The position numbers and the translations under genes are program-made. A stretch of 6,575 bases of DNA, taken from the NCBI GenBank assembly GCA_964528095.1, contig CAZGSG010000332.1, positions 1 through 6,575 of the forward strand, in the 5' to 3' direction. The notes beneath the pieces are model-generated. The model saw nothing but the letters and a program-made list of their open reading frames with translations, was not told where the DNA came from and did not search any database. This DNA comes from CAZGSG01 sp964528095. Its GTDB lineage: Bacteria > Bacteroidota > Bacteroidia > Chitinophagales > Chitinophagaceae. Positions 1 to 4,729 of the stretch are shown one piece after another. How positions within the stretch are numbered: position 1 is the first letter of the stretch; each line of letters opens with the position of its first letter.

Positions 1-469
1 TAAGAATTGTATAAATAGCCACGTTAAAATTCGAACAGGGTGCATTGGAAGAATAGTAATCAGTAAACTGATCACCGCTGCTGTTTGCCCCTTCCCCGTT
101 ATCCACCACCTTAAACCATACCTGGCTTCCTACTTCATAACCGCCGGGAAATCCTTCCCCCACCTTTTGAGTAACAACTCCTTTAACAATTGCTGTCTTA
201 CCATCTGCCAGAATAGTAAGGCAATTGATAGTACCATGCACCCTGACGTCCTGTCCGGGACTTTTTGTTTCAAATGATCCGGTGACATTGCCACTGGCAT
301 TAGTGTTGGCATGAAAAGAGAAATGCTGTACCTGTCCGTTAAACCACGGATTCAGTAATGCGCCCTGGCCGTTGGCGGAAGGGCCGGGAGGGAGGGGTTT
401 AAAAGCAGTTAAAGCCAGTAAAAGGAAAATTGAAAATGCTCCGCCTGTGAAAATGGTGATCTTTTTCAT
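1..469 (-). CDS. Secreted protein of unknown function, C-terminus cut off by window edge
   Basis: Reading the minus strand from the ATG at 467-469 gives 156 codons with no stop up to the window edge, so the gene is incomplete. The N-terminus begins MKKITIFTGGAFSIFLLLAL, a positively charged start followed by a hydrophobic core, and then a proline-rich stretch (KPLPPGPS); this is a good Sec signal peptide, so the product is probably exported. No lipobox cysteine is seen. The mature part looks like a beta-rich extracellular domain, with the pieces QHFSFHAN, GNVTGSFE, VRVHGTINCL, GKTAIVKGVVT and VVDNGEG. Similar glycine-punctuated beta-strand patterns occur in exported hypothetical proteins, but I do not assign a function. 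The start is chosen because the signal peptide begins exactly there. The gene stands alone: its upstream neighbour on the same strand ends 437 bp away. Confidence 0.8.
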   Translation of the reverse strand, partial: MKKITIFTGGAFSIFLLLALTAFKPLPPGPSANGQGALLNPWFNGQVQHFSFHANTNASGNVTGSFETKSPGQDVRVHGTINCLTILADGKTAIVKGVVTQKVGEGFPGGYEVGSQVWFKVVDNGEGANSSGDQFTDYYSSNAPCSNFNVAIYTIL

Positions 470-906
470 GATGCTTGTTTTGATGGTTAAATAATAGAAA
501 CCTGATTACTCAATTGACCCGGTATTTACGGGTAAACTGAATAGCTTATTGCGTTGCTGTTGCATACGTCCGTCCTGAGAAAATAAATTTTCAATTCAGA
601 TGTTCCATAGAGAGAAGAAACAAACAATAGTGGTGCGGGAAAGTATAGGTGAGTTTTAGAGGTGCGGCCTTTGCTTCAATGAATCCTTATTAAATATAAA
701 AATATTTATACCATACAAACAAATTTATTTTTAAACAAGTAAATGTACGTTACCCATTACTGGTAAAAAAAAATCAGTCAACAACATTCACCTTGTTCTG
801 GTACAGCGGTTTTTTTTACCTGAAACTTCTGATTTATGAAATAATTTCATGTGCTAAAAACGGGTGCGAGATATATATTAAACTTTATACGAAGAATGAA
901 ACAAAG
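470..906. other. AT-rich intergenic region without a gene
   Basis: This 437-bp gap lies between the end of the nucleotidyltransferase gene and the start of the secreted-protein gene, both on the minus strand. I see no convincing coding frame, tRNA or strong terminator. The part from about 690 to 780 is very AT-rich. It contains a possible promoter for the secreted-protein gene (listed separately) and a few interleaved weak inverted repeats around 762-835. An open frame on the plus strand starting at 851 is mostly the reverse of the nucleotidyltransferase gene and is not a gene. Confidence 0.6.
691..723 (-). promoter_or_regulatory. Possible promoter of the secreted-protein gene
   Basis: On the minus strand TTTG (720-723) is followed after 21 bases by TATATTTA (691-698). 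This matches the Bacteroidota -33 TTTG exactly and the -7 TAnnTTTG at all but the last base. It would leave an untranslated leader of roughly 215 nt before the ATG at 469, which is long. In DNA this AT-rich such a match can arise by chance. Confidence 0.25.
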
Positions 907-1572
907 TCAACTATTTTCTTTAATATCCCGCTTTACCCAATTGATAAAATCGAATTGGATTAATTCCCAATGCTTTCCTTGCAGGCAAACCGGATCAAAA
1001 TCATCATCAGCCACTGAGAAATCTGTAAGACCTTTCCAAAGTTGGTCATCAGTTGCCCCATACGGATATTTTTCCCGATAAAAACCAATCATCTGATGCA
1101 AAGTATAGTACTCAGCTGCCGCATGAATATCCCAGAAATCTTTTTTGCGTCCTCCCTTACCTTCACCTCTCCCTATTATATCAAGTTTCATTGCAATAAT
1201 ATCCTCTTGATGTGCCAATCGGATTCCATCTGCCAGGAGTGTCGGCCTGATGAAAGGTTCTGTATAATATATATCCGTTTTAAAAAGAAACTCCGGAGAG
1301 TTGCCCATAAAATATGATTTACCCGGACCAGTTTCAGCAACTATACTTTTATCTACCAGGTAAAAGTTCTTTCTGAACCATTCTTCAAGTACTGAAAAAT
1401 CAATGGATCCATAAGCTGCATCCGTAAACAAATCAATATCTACTGATTTTCTGTGACCGAACTGAAGACTTAAAGAGGTGCCACCCACGAGCCGGAATGG
1501 AATGAATAAAGAATCTTCCATGATCCTGACCAAAGCATTTTTTAAAAAGTTATCAACCGCATTCCAATACAT
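907..1572 (-). CDS. AbiEii/AbiGii-type nucleotidyltransferase, probable toxin of a toxin-antitoxin pair
   Basis: The 221-residue product has the signature of the DUF1814/AbiEii branch of the polymerase-beta-like nucleotidyltransferases. A GGTSL motif at residues 30-34 is followed by S43-V-D45-I-D47-L-F, giving the two metal-binding aspartates. A later aspartate, D100 in KTDIYYT, is a candidate third acidic ligand. The conserved lysine block AMKLDII is at 127-133 and the RKKDFWDIH block at 142-150. All motifs look intact, so the enzyme should be active. Family members transfer a nucleotide to an RNA or other acceptor; several act as toxins in abortive infection or plasmid stability, and some are reported to target tRNA. 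The acceptor here cannot be told from the sequence. The gene begins 5 bases after the stop of the upstream HTH gene, so the two are surely co-transcribed and probably translationally coupled. The usual AbiEi winged-helix partner is absent. Confidence 0.85.
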   Translation of the reverse strand: MYWNAVDNFLKNALVRIMEDSLFIPFRLVGGTSLSLQFGHRKSVDIDLFTDAAYGSIDFSVLEEWFRKNFYLVDKSIVAETGPGKSYFMGNSPEFLFKTDIYYTEPFIRPTLLADGIRLAHQEDIIAMKLDIIGRGEGKGGRKKDFWDIHAAAEYYTLHQMIGFYREKYPYGATDDQLWKGLTDFSVADDDFDPVCLQGKHWELIQFDFINWVKRDIKENS

Positions 1573-1577
1573 TGCTT

Positions 1578-2036
1578 TTATAGTTTGCTATCTCCAAGTA
1601 CTTTTTTAACAGTATCAATTCCGTAAAACCGGGTAATCTCCGCTTTCTCGGCCTCATTCCCTCTTTCTATAATACGTTTTATTATCGCTTTATACTGTTT
1701 TTCCCAGTTTACGCGTTCCAGTAATGTATCCCAGAATAGAACAGGCCGGAATTTGCTGATATCCGGTTTTAATGCACTCTTATTTTTTTCTTCCCTGATA
1801 TCATAAAAAGCCTGTAATAGCATAAAAAAACCTTCCCCTAATTCCAACTCCTTTTCAAGCTTTAAAGCCAGGCTGGTATTCATCCCTCTTCTCCCTTTTG
1901 TGATGCTGGTGATCGTTTGTGGATACTCCATTATCCGCAAGGCCAGTTTTCCTTTCCTGATCTTCCTTTCCTTCAGTTTTTGCGCCAGCACAAACCCAGG
2001 GTGAATCCCTTTTAATATTTCAATTTCCTGATACAT
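1578..2036 (-). CDS. HigA/XRE-like helix-turn-helix protein with extra C-terminal domain, probable antitoxin
   Basis: This 152-residue cytoplasmic protein is the first gene of the pair. Residues about 12-70 fit the HigA-type XRE helix-turn-helix: IHPGFVLAQKLKER, then LALRIM, then the recognition part ITSITKGRRGMNTSLALKLE, and GFFMLLQAFYDIR closing the domain. A second part, residues about 93-150, has the pattern RPVLFWDT, W111, IIKRIIERGNEAE and ITRFYG. It resembles a short domain (probably DUF6922, from memory, unconfirmed) that I associate with nucleotidyltransferase toxins. The inferred role is antitoxin and autorepressor: it would bind the inverted repeat just upstream of its own start, and the C-terminal part would contact the enzyme encoded next. 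An alternative is a simple regulator of a nucleotidyltransferase that is not a toxin. The ATG at 2034-2036 is the natural start, as only AT-rich promoter DNA lies upstream. Confidence 0.8.
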   Translation of the reverse strand: MYQEIEILKGIHPGFVLAQKLKERKIRKGKLALRIMEYPQTITSITKGRRGMNTSLALKLEKELELGEGFFMLLQAFYDIREEKNKSALKPDISKFRPVLFWDTLLERVNWEKQYKAIIKRIIERGNEAEKAEITRFYGIDTVKKVLGDSKL

Positions 2037-2046
2037 TTAGCAAAAA

Positions 2047-2062
2047 TAAACAATTTTGTTTA
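2047..2062 (-). promoter_or_regulatory. Perfect inverted repeat, probable operator of the HTH/nucleotidyltransferase operon
   Basis: The plus-strand sequence TAAACAATTTTGTTTA is a perfect 7-2-7 inverted repeat (TAAACAA / TTGTTTA). It begins 10 bases upstream of the HTH start codon and ends 2 bases before the -7 box, so it covers the expected transcription start. This position is ideal for autorepression by the HTH protein encoded immediately downstream. Binding is an inference. Confidence 0.5.
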
Positions 2063-2064
2063 CA

Positions 2065-2072
2065 CAAATATA
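2065..2072 (-). promoter_or_regulatory. -7 promoter box of the HTH/nucleotidyltransferase operon
   Basis: On the minus strand the sequence reads TATATTTG, a perfect match to the Bacteroidota -7 consensus TAnnTTTG, 28 bases upstream of the HTH start codon. No clear -33 TTTG is found at the usual 19-21 base spacing; the DNA there is simply AT-rich. This would be a regulated or weak promoter with a short leader. Confidence 0.5.
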
Positions 2073-2375
2073 TTTATAATAATTATTAAATTATTGATAT
2101 ACAATGATTTAATAATACTATTTGAGTGAAAATAATATCCTGAAAAGTACAACTAAGAGAAAACCAACAATTCACTATTTAGAGAAACTACGTGTTACCT
2201 CCGGCTTCAGAATAAACAGATCAGTTTCAAAACAACAATAAAATCAACCATGAATTAAGTTTCAGAAATATCGTCCCGGTTTTGTATGCTTAACAATTTC
2301 TATCGCCATATCATTAAAAATCTGATTTATACATAATCCTTGGCAATAAAAACAAGCTTCAAACCACTCAATTTC

Positions 2376-2407
2376 TTTCGCACATTTCCTCAAAATCGTT
2401 ATTTTTG
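2376..2407 (+). promoter_or_regulatory. Promoter of the tRNA-Met gene
   Basis: TATTTTTG at 2400-2407 matches the Bacteroidota -7 consensus TAnnTTTG exactly. A TTTC at 2376-2379, one base off the -33 TTTG, lies 20 bases upstream, within the usual spacing. The expected transcription start is within a few bases of the tRNA 5' end at 2417. It is also the only obvious promoter for the GIY-YIG genes downstream. Confidence 0.65.
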
Positions 2408-2416
2408 CCGCCCGTT

Positions 2417-2490
2417 GCCGGGGTAGCTCAGCTGGTTAGAGCATCGGATTCATAACCCGAAGGTCGGCAGTTCAAGTCTGCTCTCCGGTA
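2417..2490 (+). tRNA. tRNA-Met (anticodon CAU), elongator type
   Basis: The 74-nt sequence folds as a complete cloverleaf. The acceptor stem is GCCGGGG/CTCCGGT with G-U pairs at both the first and sixth positions. The D stem is GCTC/GAGC with loop AGCTGGTTA. The anticodon loop is TTCATAA with CAT at 2451-2453, and the T arm is GGCAG-TTCAAGT-CTGCT. The discriminator is A2490, and CCA is not encoded (CAA follows). The C11-G24 pair and the paired acceptor end point to an elongator rather than an initiator tRNA. A CAU tRNA could also be the lysidine-modified tRNA-Ile, but the overall sequence looks like elongator Met. The last pair of the anticodon stem is an A-C mismatch (A2448 with C2456), while the CCCGA strand is the one typical of initiators. 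The 3' end from 2465 belongs to a direct repeat: the tRNA is completed by sequence that is also present at 2796 and 3127. Confidence 0.93.
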
Positions 2491-2496
2491 CAAAAG

Positions 2497-2520
2497 AAGG
2501 TTCCCCAAAGGAGCCTTTTT
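2497..2520 (+). terminator. Intrinsic terminator directly after the tRNA (cassette copy 1)
   Basis: AAGGTTCC (2497-2504), a five-base loop CCAAA and GGAGCCTT (2510-2517) form an 8-bp stem with one G-U pair, and a run of five T covers 2516-2520. It starts 7 bases after the tRNA end and stops 5 bases before the GIY-YIG start codon. The endonuclease gene therefore depends on read-through of this weak hairpin. Confidence 0.7.
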
Positions 2521-2525
2521 GCGTT

Positions 2526-2768
2526 ATGTCATTTACAACCTATGCCTTATATTCTGAAAAGCATAATAAACACTATTATGGCTTTACCACTAATTTGAAA
2601 GCAAGGCTACTTTCTCACAATGAATTAGGCCATGACTGGACAGCAAATTATCGTCCCTGGAAACTTATTTATACCAGAGATTTTCTTACTAAATCAGAAG
2701 CGCTGATACATGAAAAATGGTTGAAATCTGGAAGTGGAAGAGCCTTTATAAAAAGCCTTCCTCATTAA
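2526..2768 (+). CDS. Small GIY-YIG nuclease domain protein, copy 1
   Basis: The 80-residue product is one GIY-YIG nuclease domain with nothing else. Aligning by spacing with I-TevI, T5-Y6 takes the place of GIY and Y17-Y18-G19 that of YIG, 11 residues apart as usual. The catalytic arginine is R27 in LKARLLSHN and H31 follows. The metal-binding glutamate is probably E63 in HEKWLKSGSGR. A PWKLIYT strand at 44-50 fits the core of the family. All catalytic positions look intact. Such enzymes cut DNA; free-standing single-domain members are common in Bacteroidota and their role is unclear. There is no DNA-binding domain, so target choice must come from the domain itself. The ATG at 2526 follows the terminator by 5 bases and has no Shine-Dalgarno sequence. 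Its frame is open back into the tRNA, to a TAG at 2424, but the domain begins right at this ATG. Confidence 0.85.
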   Translation: MSFTTYALYSEKHNKHYYGFTTNLKARLLSHNELGHDWTANYRPWKLIYTRDFLTKSEALIHEKWLKSGSGRAFIKSLPH

Positions 2769-2781
2769 CATTGAATTCATA

Positions 2782-2795
2782 TCCGCCACGGCGGA
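2782..2795 (+). repeat. GC palindrome at the right end of cassette 1
   Basis: TCCGCC-AC-GGCGGA is a perfect 6-bp inverted repeat in otherwise AT-rich flanks. It lies 13 bases after the GIY-YIG stop codon and touches the next tRNA-end repeat. Its position exactly at the cassette boundary makes it a candidate recombination or cleavage site; as RNA it would form a tight hairpin. Confidence 0.7.
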
Positions 2796-2820
2796 CGGCA
2801 GTTCAAGTCTGCTCTCCGGT
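2796..2820 (+). repeat. tRNA 3'-end fragment (T arm plus acceptor strand), second copy
   Basis: These 25 bases equal 2465-2489 of the tRNA gene: one base of variable loop, the complete T arm and the 7-nt 3' acceptor strand. The 5' parts of a tRNA are absent, so it is a remnant or attachment-like repeat rather than a tRNA gene. Confidence 0.9.
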
Positions 2821-2827
2821 ACAAAAG

Positions 2828-2851
2828 AAGGTTCCCCAAAGGAGCCTTTTT
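2828..2851 (+). terminator. Intrinsic terminator, cassette copy 2
   Basis: This is an identical copy of the hairpin at 2497-2520: an 8-bp stem with one G-U pair, a CCAAA loop and a T run. It sits between the first GIY-YIG gene and the start of the second. Confidence 0.65.
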
Positions 2852-2856
2852 GCGTT

Positions 2857-3099
2857 ATGTCATTTACAACCTATGCCTTATATTCTGAAAAGCATAATAA
2901 ACACTATTATGGCTTTACCACTAATTTGAAAGCAAGGCTACTTTCTCACAATGAATTAGGCCATGACTGGACAGCAAATTATCGTCCCTGGAAACTTATT
3001 TATACCAGAGATTTTCTTACTAAATCAGAAGCGCTGATACATGAAAAATGGTTGAAATCTGGAAGTGGAAGAGCCTTTATAAAAAGCCTTCCTCATTAA
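2857..3099 (+). CDS. Small GIY-YIG nuclease domain protein, copy 2
   Basis: This gene is identical in DNA and protein to the one at 2526-2768, so all catalytic positions (Y6, Y17, R27, H31, E63) are again present. It is preceded by its own tRNA 3' fragment and hairpin terminator instead of a promoter. Transcription would have to come through two terminators from the tRNA promoter, or from an unrecognised promoter inside the first copy. Since 331 is not a multiple of three, the two genes lie in different frames and cannot form a fusion. There is no sign of decay. Confidence 0.85.
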   Translation: MSFTTYALYSEKHNKHYYGFTTNLKARLLSHNELGHDWTANYRPWKLIYTRDFLTKSEALIHEKWLKSGSGRAFIKSLPH

Positions 3100-3112
3100 C
3101 ATTGAATTCATA

Positions 3113-3126
3113 TCCGCCACGGCGGA
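3113..3126 (+). repeat. GC palindrome at the right end of cassette 2
   Basis: This is the second copy of TCCGCC-AC-GGCGGA, at the same place relative to its GIY-YIG gene and directly abutting the third tRNA-end repeat. It marks the outer right boundary of the inserted DNA. Confidence 0.7.
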
Positions 3127-3151
3127 CGGCAGTTCAAGTCTGCTCTCCGGT
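3127..3151 (+). repeat. tRNA 3'-end fragment, third copy (right end of the array)
   Basis: The same 25 bases as 2465-2489 appear again, after which the sequence diverges (GCATAA instead of ACAAAA). The identity stops exactly at the last acceptor base, position 72 of the tRNA. This piece most likely is the original 3' end of the tRNA gene, displaced by the insertion. Its next base is G, whereas the working tRNA has A as discriminator. Confidence 0.9.
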
Positions 3152-3155
3152 GCAT

Positions 3156-3191
3156 AAAAAAATGCTGTCTGGCATTAAGACAGCATTTTTT
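3156..3191. terminator. Strong bidirectional intrinsic terminator
   Basis: ATGCTGTCT and AGACAGCAT form a perfect stem around a 7-nt loop, with A runs on the left and T runs on the right that extend the pairing. It can end plus-strand transcripts from the tRNA/GIY-YIG array and minus-strand transcripts from the amylase operon, whose stop codon is about 50 bp away. It was probably the tRNA's own terminator before the insertion. Confidence 0.85.
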
Positions 3192-3241
3192 AAACTCCAA
3201 TAATATATATAAACAGTTCAAGCGAGATTCATAGTTAACCT

Positions 3242-4630
3242 CTAATTATTTGATAACACACTATACCCATACGGCGCCAGTACCACCTGGCTACTAATCG
3301 TTACAGCATTCGCCGGAACAAAAGCATCTTTCCAACTACTATTCGTCAATGCTGCCGGCACGGTATAATTAACCGGCGCGTTCCTTAAATTAACCATCAC
3401 CAGCACTTTTTCACTTCCCAGTGTTTTTGTAAACACACATACATCATCACTACTATACGTATCCAGTGTTCCACTTCTCAGGGCGCTGCTATTATTCCTG
3501 AAAGCCATTAGCTTTTTGTATACCGGCGTGATCGAAGCATTATATACCCAGTTGATCGGCGTCGTATTATTAAAGTAATTCAGCCTTGTTTTATATCCTA
3601 TCTCCTGGCCATTATAGATCATTGGTACACCCTTCATATAGGCAGCGACAATAAATGTAGCCAGTGCGCCATTGTCACTAACGAACACCTCGGATGGAAT
3701 GCCATCGGTAAGGTTCACATCGTGGTTGGATGTATAGCGAACAACACGGTCCGCATTATTGGCATTGGTGTATTCTACTGTATTTACGGAGTCGATCGCT
3801 TTTACAGAACGGCCAGCCTGGAATACACGGTCTTTCATTGTATAATAAAAGCCAAAACCATACTCCAACTGAAAACCTGCGGTGAAATGATCGCTACGAC
3901 TACCTTCTGCAAATAATAGTAGTTTATGGGTGTTGATATTTTTCAATGAATCCAACGCCTGTTTCCAGAAATCAGCGGGTACAAAATCGGCCGCATCGCA
4001 TCGGTAGCCATCAATATTGGCCGTGTAGATCCAGTACTTCATCGCTTTGATCATGGCTTTACGCATATCGGCATTAGCGTAATTCAGCGCAGCCACATCG
4101 TTCCAGCCCGTATTCGGAGGGCTGATGATATTTCCTGCGCCATCCTGTTTGTACCATGATTTATTACTGATCCAGCTATTGTCCCATGCAGTATGACTGG
4201 CCACCCAATCAAAAATAACGGCCATGTTACGGTTATGTGCTTCAGCTACCAGTGTACGCAGTTCTTCCAGCGTACCAAATTCACTGGCCACACTTCCATA
4301 ATCTTTTATACAATAAGGCGAATTGACGGACTTAATTGTTCCTACAGGATAAACAGGCATCAGGTACACCACATTTACACCAAGCGCACGGATCGAATCC
4401 AGCCGGTCCTGTATCCCTTTGAAATTACCTGTAGCACTGAACGCGCGAATATTAACCTGGTAGATCACCGCATCTTTTGCATCAGGTACTGCAGCATATG
4501 GTACTCCATACTGCACAACTGTATTACCTGGTCCCGGGGCAGGAGGGGTGGGATCAGGTGCAGGTGAATTGTTTTTGCTGCACGCAAATAGCAGCCAGGA
4601 GAATAATATAGTTAACATATAGGACTTCAT
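3242..4630 (-). CDS. GH13 alpha-amylase family lipoprotein of the Sus cluster
   Basis: The 462-residue product starts MKSYMLTILFSWLLFAC: a lipoprotein signal with the cysteine at 17, followed by a proline-rich linker to about residue 36. The GH13 barrel then shows its conserved regions: SPYCIKDY (104-111), DWVASH (141-146), GYRCDAADF (208-216) with nucleophile D212, LFAEGS (239-244) with acid/base E242, and SNHD (301-304) with D304. GQEIG at 341-345 also fits, and the last ~75 residues form the usual beta-sandwich C domain. It should hydrolyse alpha-1,4-glucans such as starch at the cell envelope, the role SusG has in Bacteroides. It is much shorter than SusG (about 690 residues) and has no inserted starch-binding module. 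Region I has Ser145 where Asn, a calcium ligand, is usual. The frame is open 31 codons further upstream to 4723, but the lipoprotein signal fixes the start at 4630, 99 bases after susE. Confidence 0.92.
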   Translation of the reverse strand: MKSYMLTILFSWLLFACSKNNSPAPDPTPPAPGPGNTVVQYGVPYAAVPDAKDAVIYQVNIRAFSATGNFKGIQDRLDSIRALGVNVVYLMPVYPVGTIKSVNSPYCIKDYGSVASEFGTLEELRTLVAEAHNRNMAVIFDWVASHTAWDNSWISNKSWYKQDGAGNIISPPNTGWNDVAALNYANADMRKAMIKAMKYWIYTANIDGYRCDAADFVPADFWKQALDSLKNINTHKLLLFAEGSRSDHFTAGFQLEYGFGFYYTMKDRVFQAGRSVKAIDSVNTVEYTNANNADRVVRYTSNHDVNLTDGIPSEVFVSDNGALATFIVAAYMKGVPMIYNGQEIGYKTRLNYFNNTTPINWVYNASITPVYKKLMAFRNNSSALRSGTLDTYSSDDVCVFTKTLGSEKVLVMVNLRNAPVNYTVPAALTNSSWKDAFVPANAVTISSQVVLAPYGYSVLSNN

Positions 4631-4729
4631 GTTTATAGTAAACTTTTTAAGTTGTTGTTCGGGGGCAACGTTCAGCCTGGAGTCAATGGTTCGATATAAA
4701 GAATATTGAAACCCGAGTAGCATGTTTGT

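Larger units (their letters stand above)
2037..2416. other. Intergenic region between two divergent promoters
   Basis: This 380-bp stretch separates the leftward HTH operon from the rightward tRNA gene. Its left end holds the operator and -7 box of the HTH operon and its right end holds the tRNA promoter. The middle, about 2100-2370, is AT-rich and shows no convincing coding frame, RNA gene or strong hairpin. Confidence 0.6.
2465..2795 (+). repeat. 331-bp direct repeat, copy 1
   Basis: The first copy starts inside the tRNA gene (at the T arm) and ends with the right arm of the TCCGCC-AC-GGCGGA palindrome. It is identical to 2796-3126 with a constant offset of 331 bases. Because it supplies the 3' end of the only complete tRNA in the array, it is the functional tRNA end. 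Confidence 0.95.
2465..3126 (+). mobile_element. Putative mini mobile element in the 3' end of a tRNA gene: two tandem GIY-YIG cassettes
   Basis: Two head-to-tail 331-bp units, identical base for base by eye, fill this stretch. Each contains, in order, the final 25 bp of the tRNA's paired region, a discriminator A, a short hairpin terminator, an 80-codon GIY-YIG endonuclease gene and a GC palindrome. A third copy of the 25 bp follows at 3127-3151. Removing 662 bp (2465-3126) fuses the tRNA 5' part directly to this third copy and gives a full tRNA followed by the hairpin terminator at 3156-3191. The array thus behaves like an insertion at an attachment-type site in the tRNA T arm, later duplicated. 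No integrase or transposase is present. Mobility is an inference; the repeat structure is seen directly. Confidence 0.6.
2796..3126 (+). repeat. 331-bp direct repeat, copy 2
   Basis: The second, perfect copy abuts copy 1 without spacer. Its first 25 bases are a tRNA 3' fragment lacking the 5' two thirds of the tRNA, so no second tRNA can be made. The absence of any difference, even in non-coding parts, points to a recent duplication, gene conversion or an assembly duplication. Confidence 0.95.

Noticed and set aside
762..835. Inverted repeats (GGTAAAAAAAA with TTTTTTTTACC; AAATCAG with CTGATTT) as a terminator for the nucleotidyltransferase gene
   Set aside because: The two pairings are interleaved rather than nested, loops are long (about 40-50 nt), and stems are mostly A-T; chance matches in A/T runs explain them.
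2077..2088. Perfect 12-bp palindrome TAATAATTATTA upstream of the HTH operon
   Set aside because: Composed only of A and T in a very AT-rich stretch, so expected by chance; the 7-2-7 repeat at 2047 is better placed.
2796..2821. A second tRNA gene in the array
   Set aside because: Only the T arm and 3' acceptor strand are present; the preceding bases are the cassette palindrome, with no D arm or anticodon arm.
2717..2929. Open frame of 70 codons spanning the junction of the two cassettes
   Set aside because: It overlaps both GIY-YIG genes out of frame, crosses the tRNA fragment and terminator, and its protein resembles no domain.
2465..3151. CRISPR-like repeat-spacer array
   Set aside because: The 25-bp repeats are tRNA ends separated by two identical 306-bp coding segments, not by short distinct spacers.
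4193..4567. 124-codon plus-strand open frame
   Set aside because: It lies entirely antisense to the conserved amylase barrel and shows no domain; it is a shadow of that gene.
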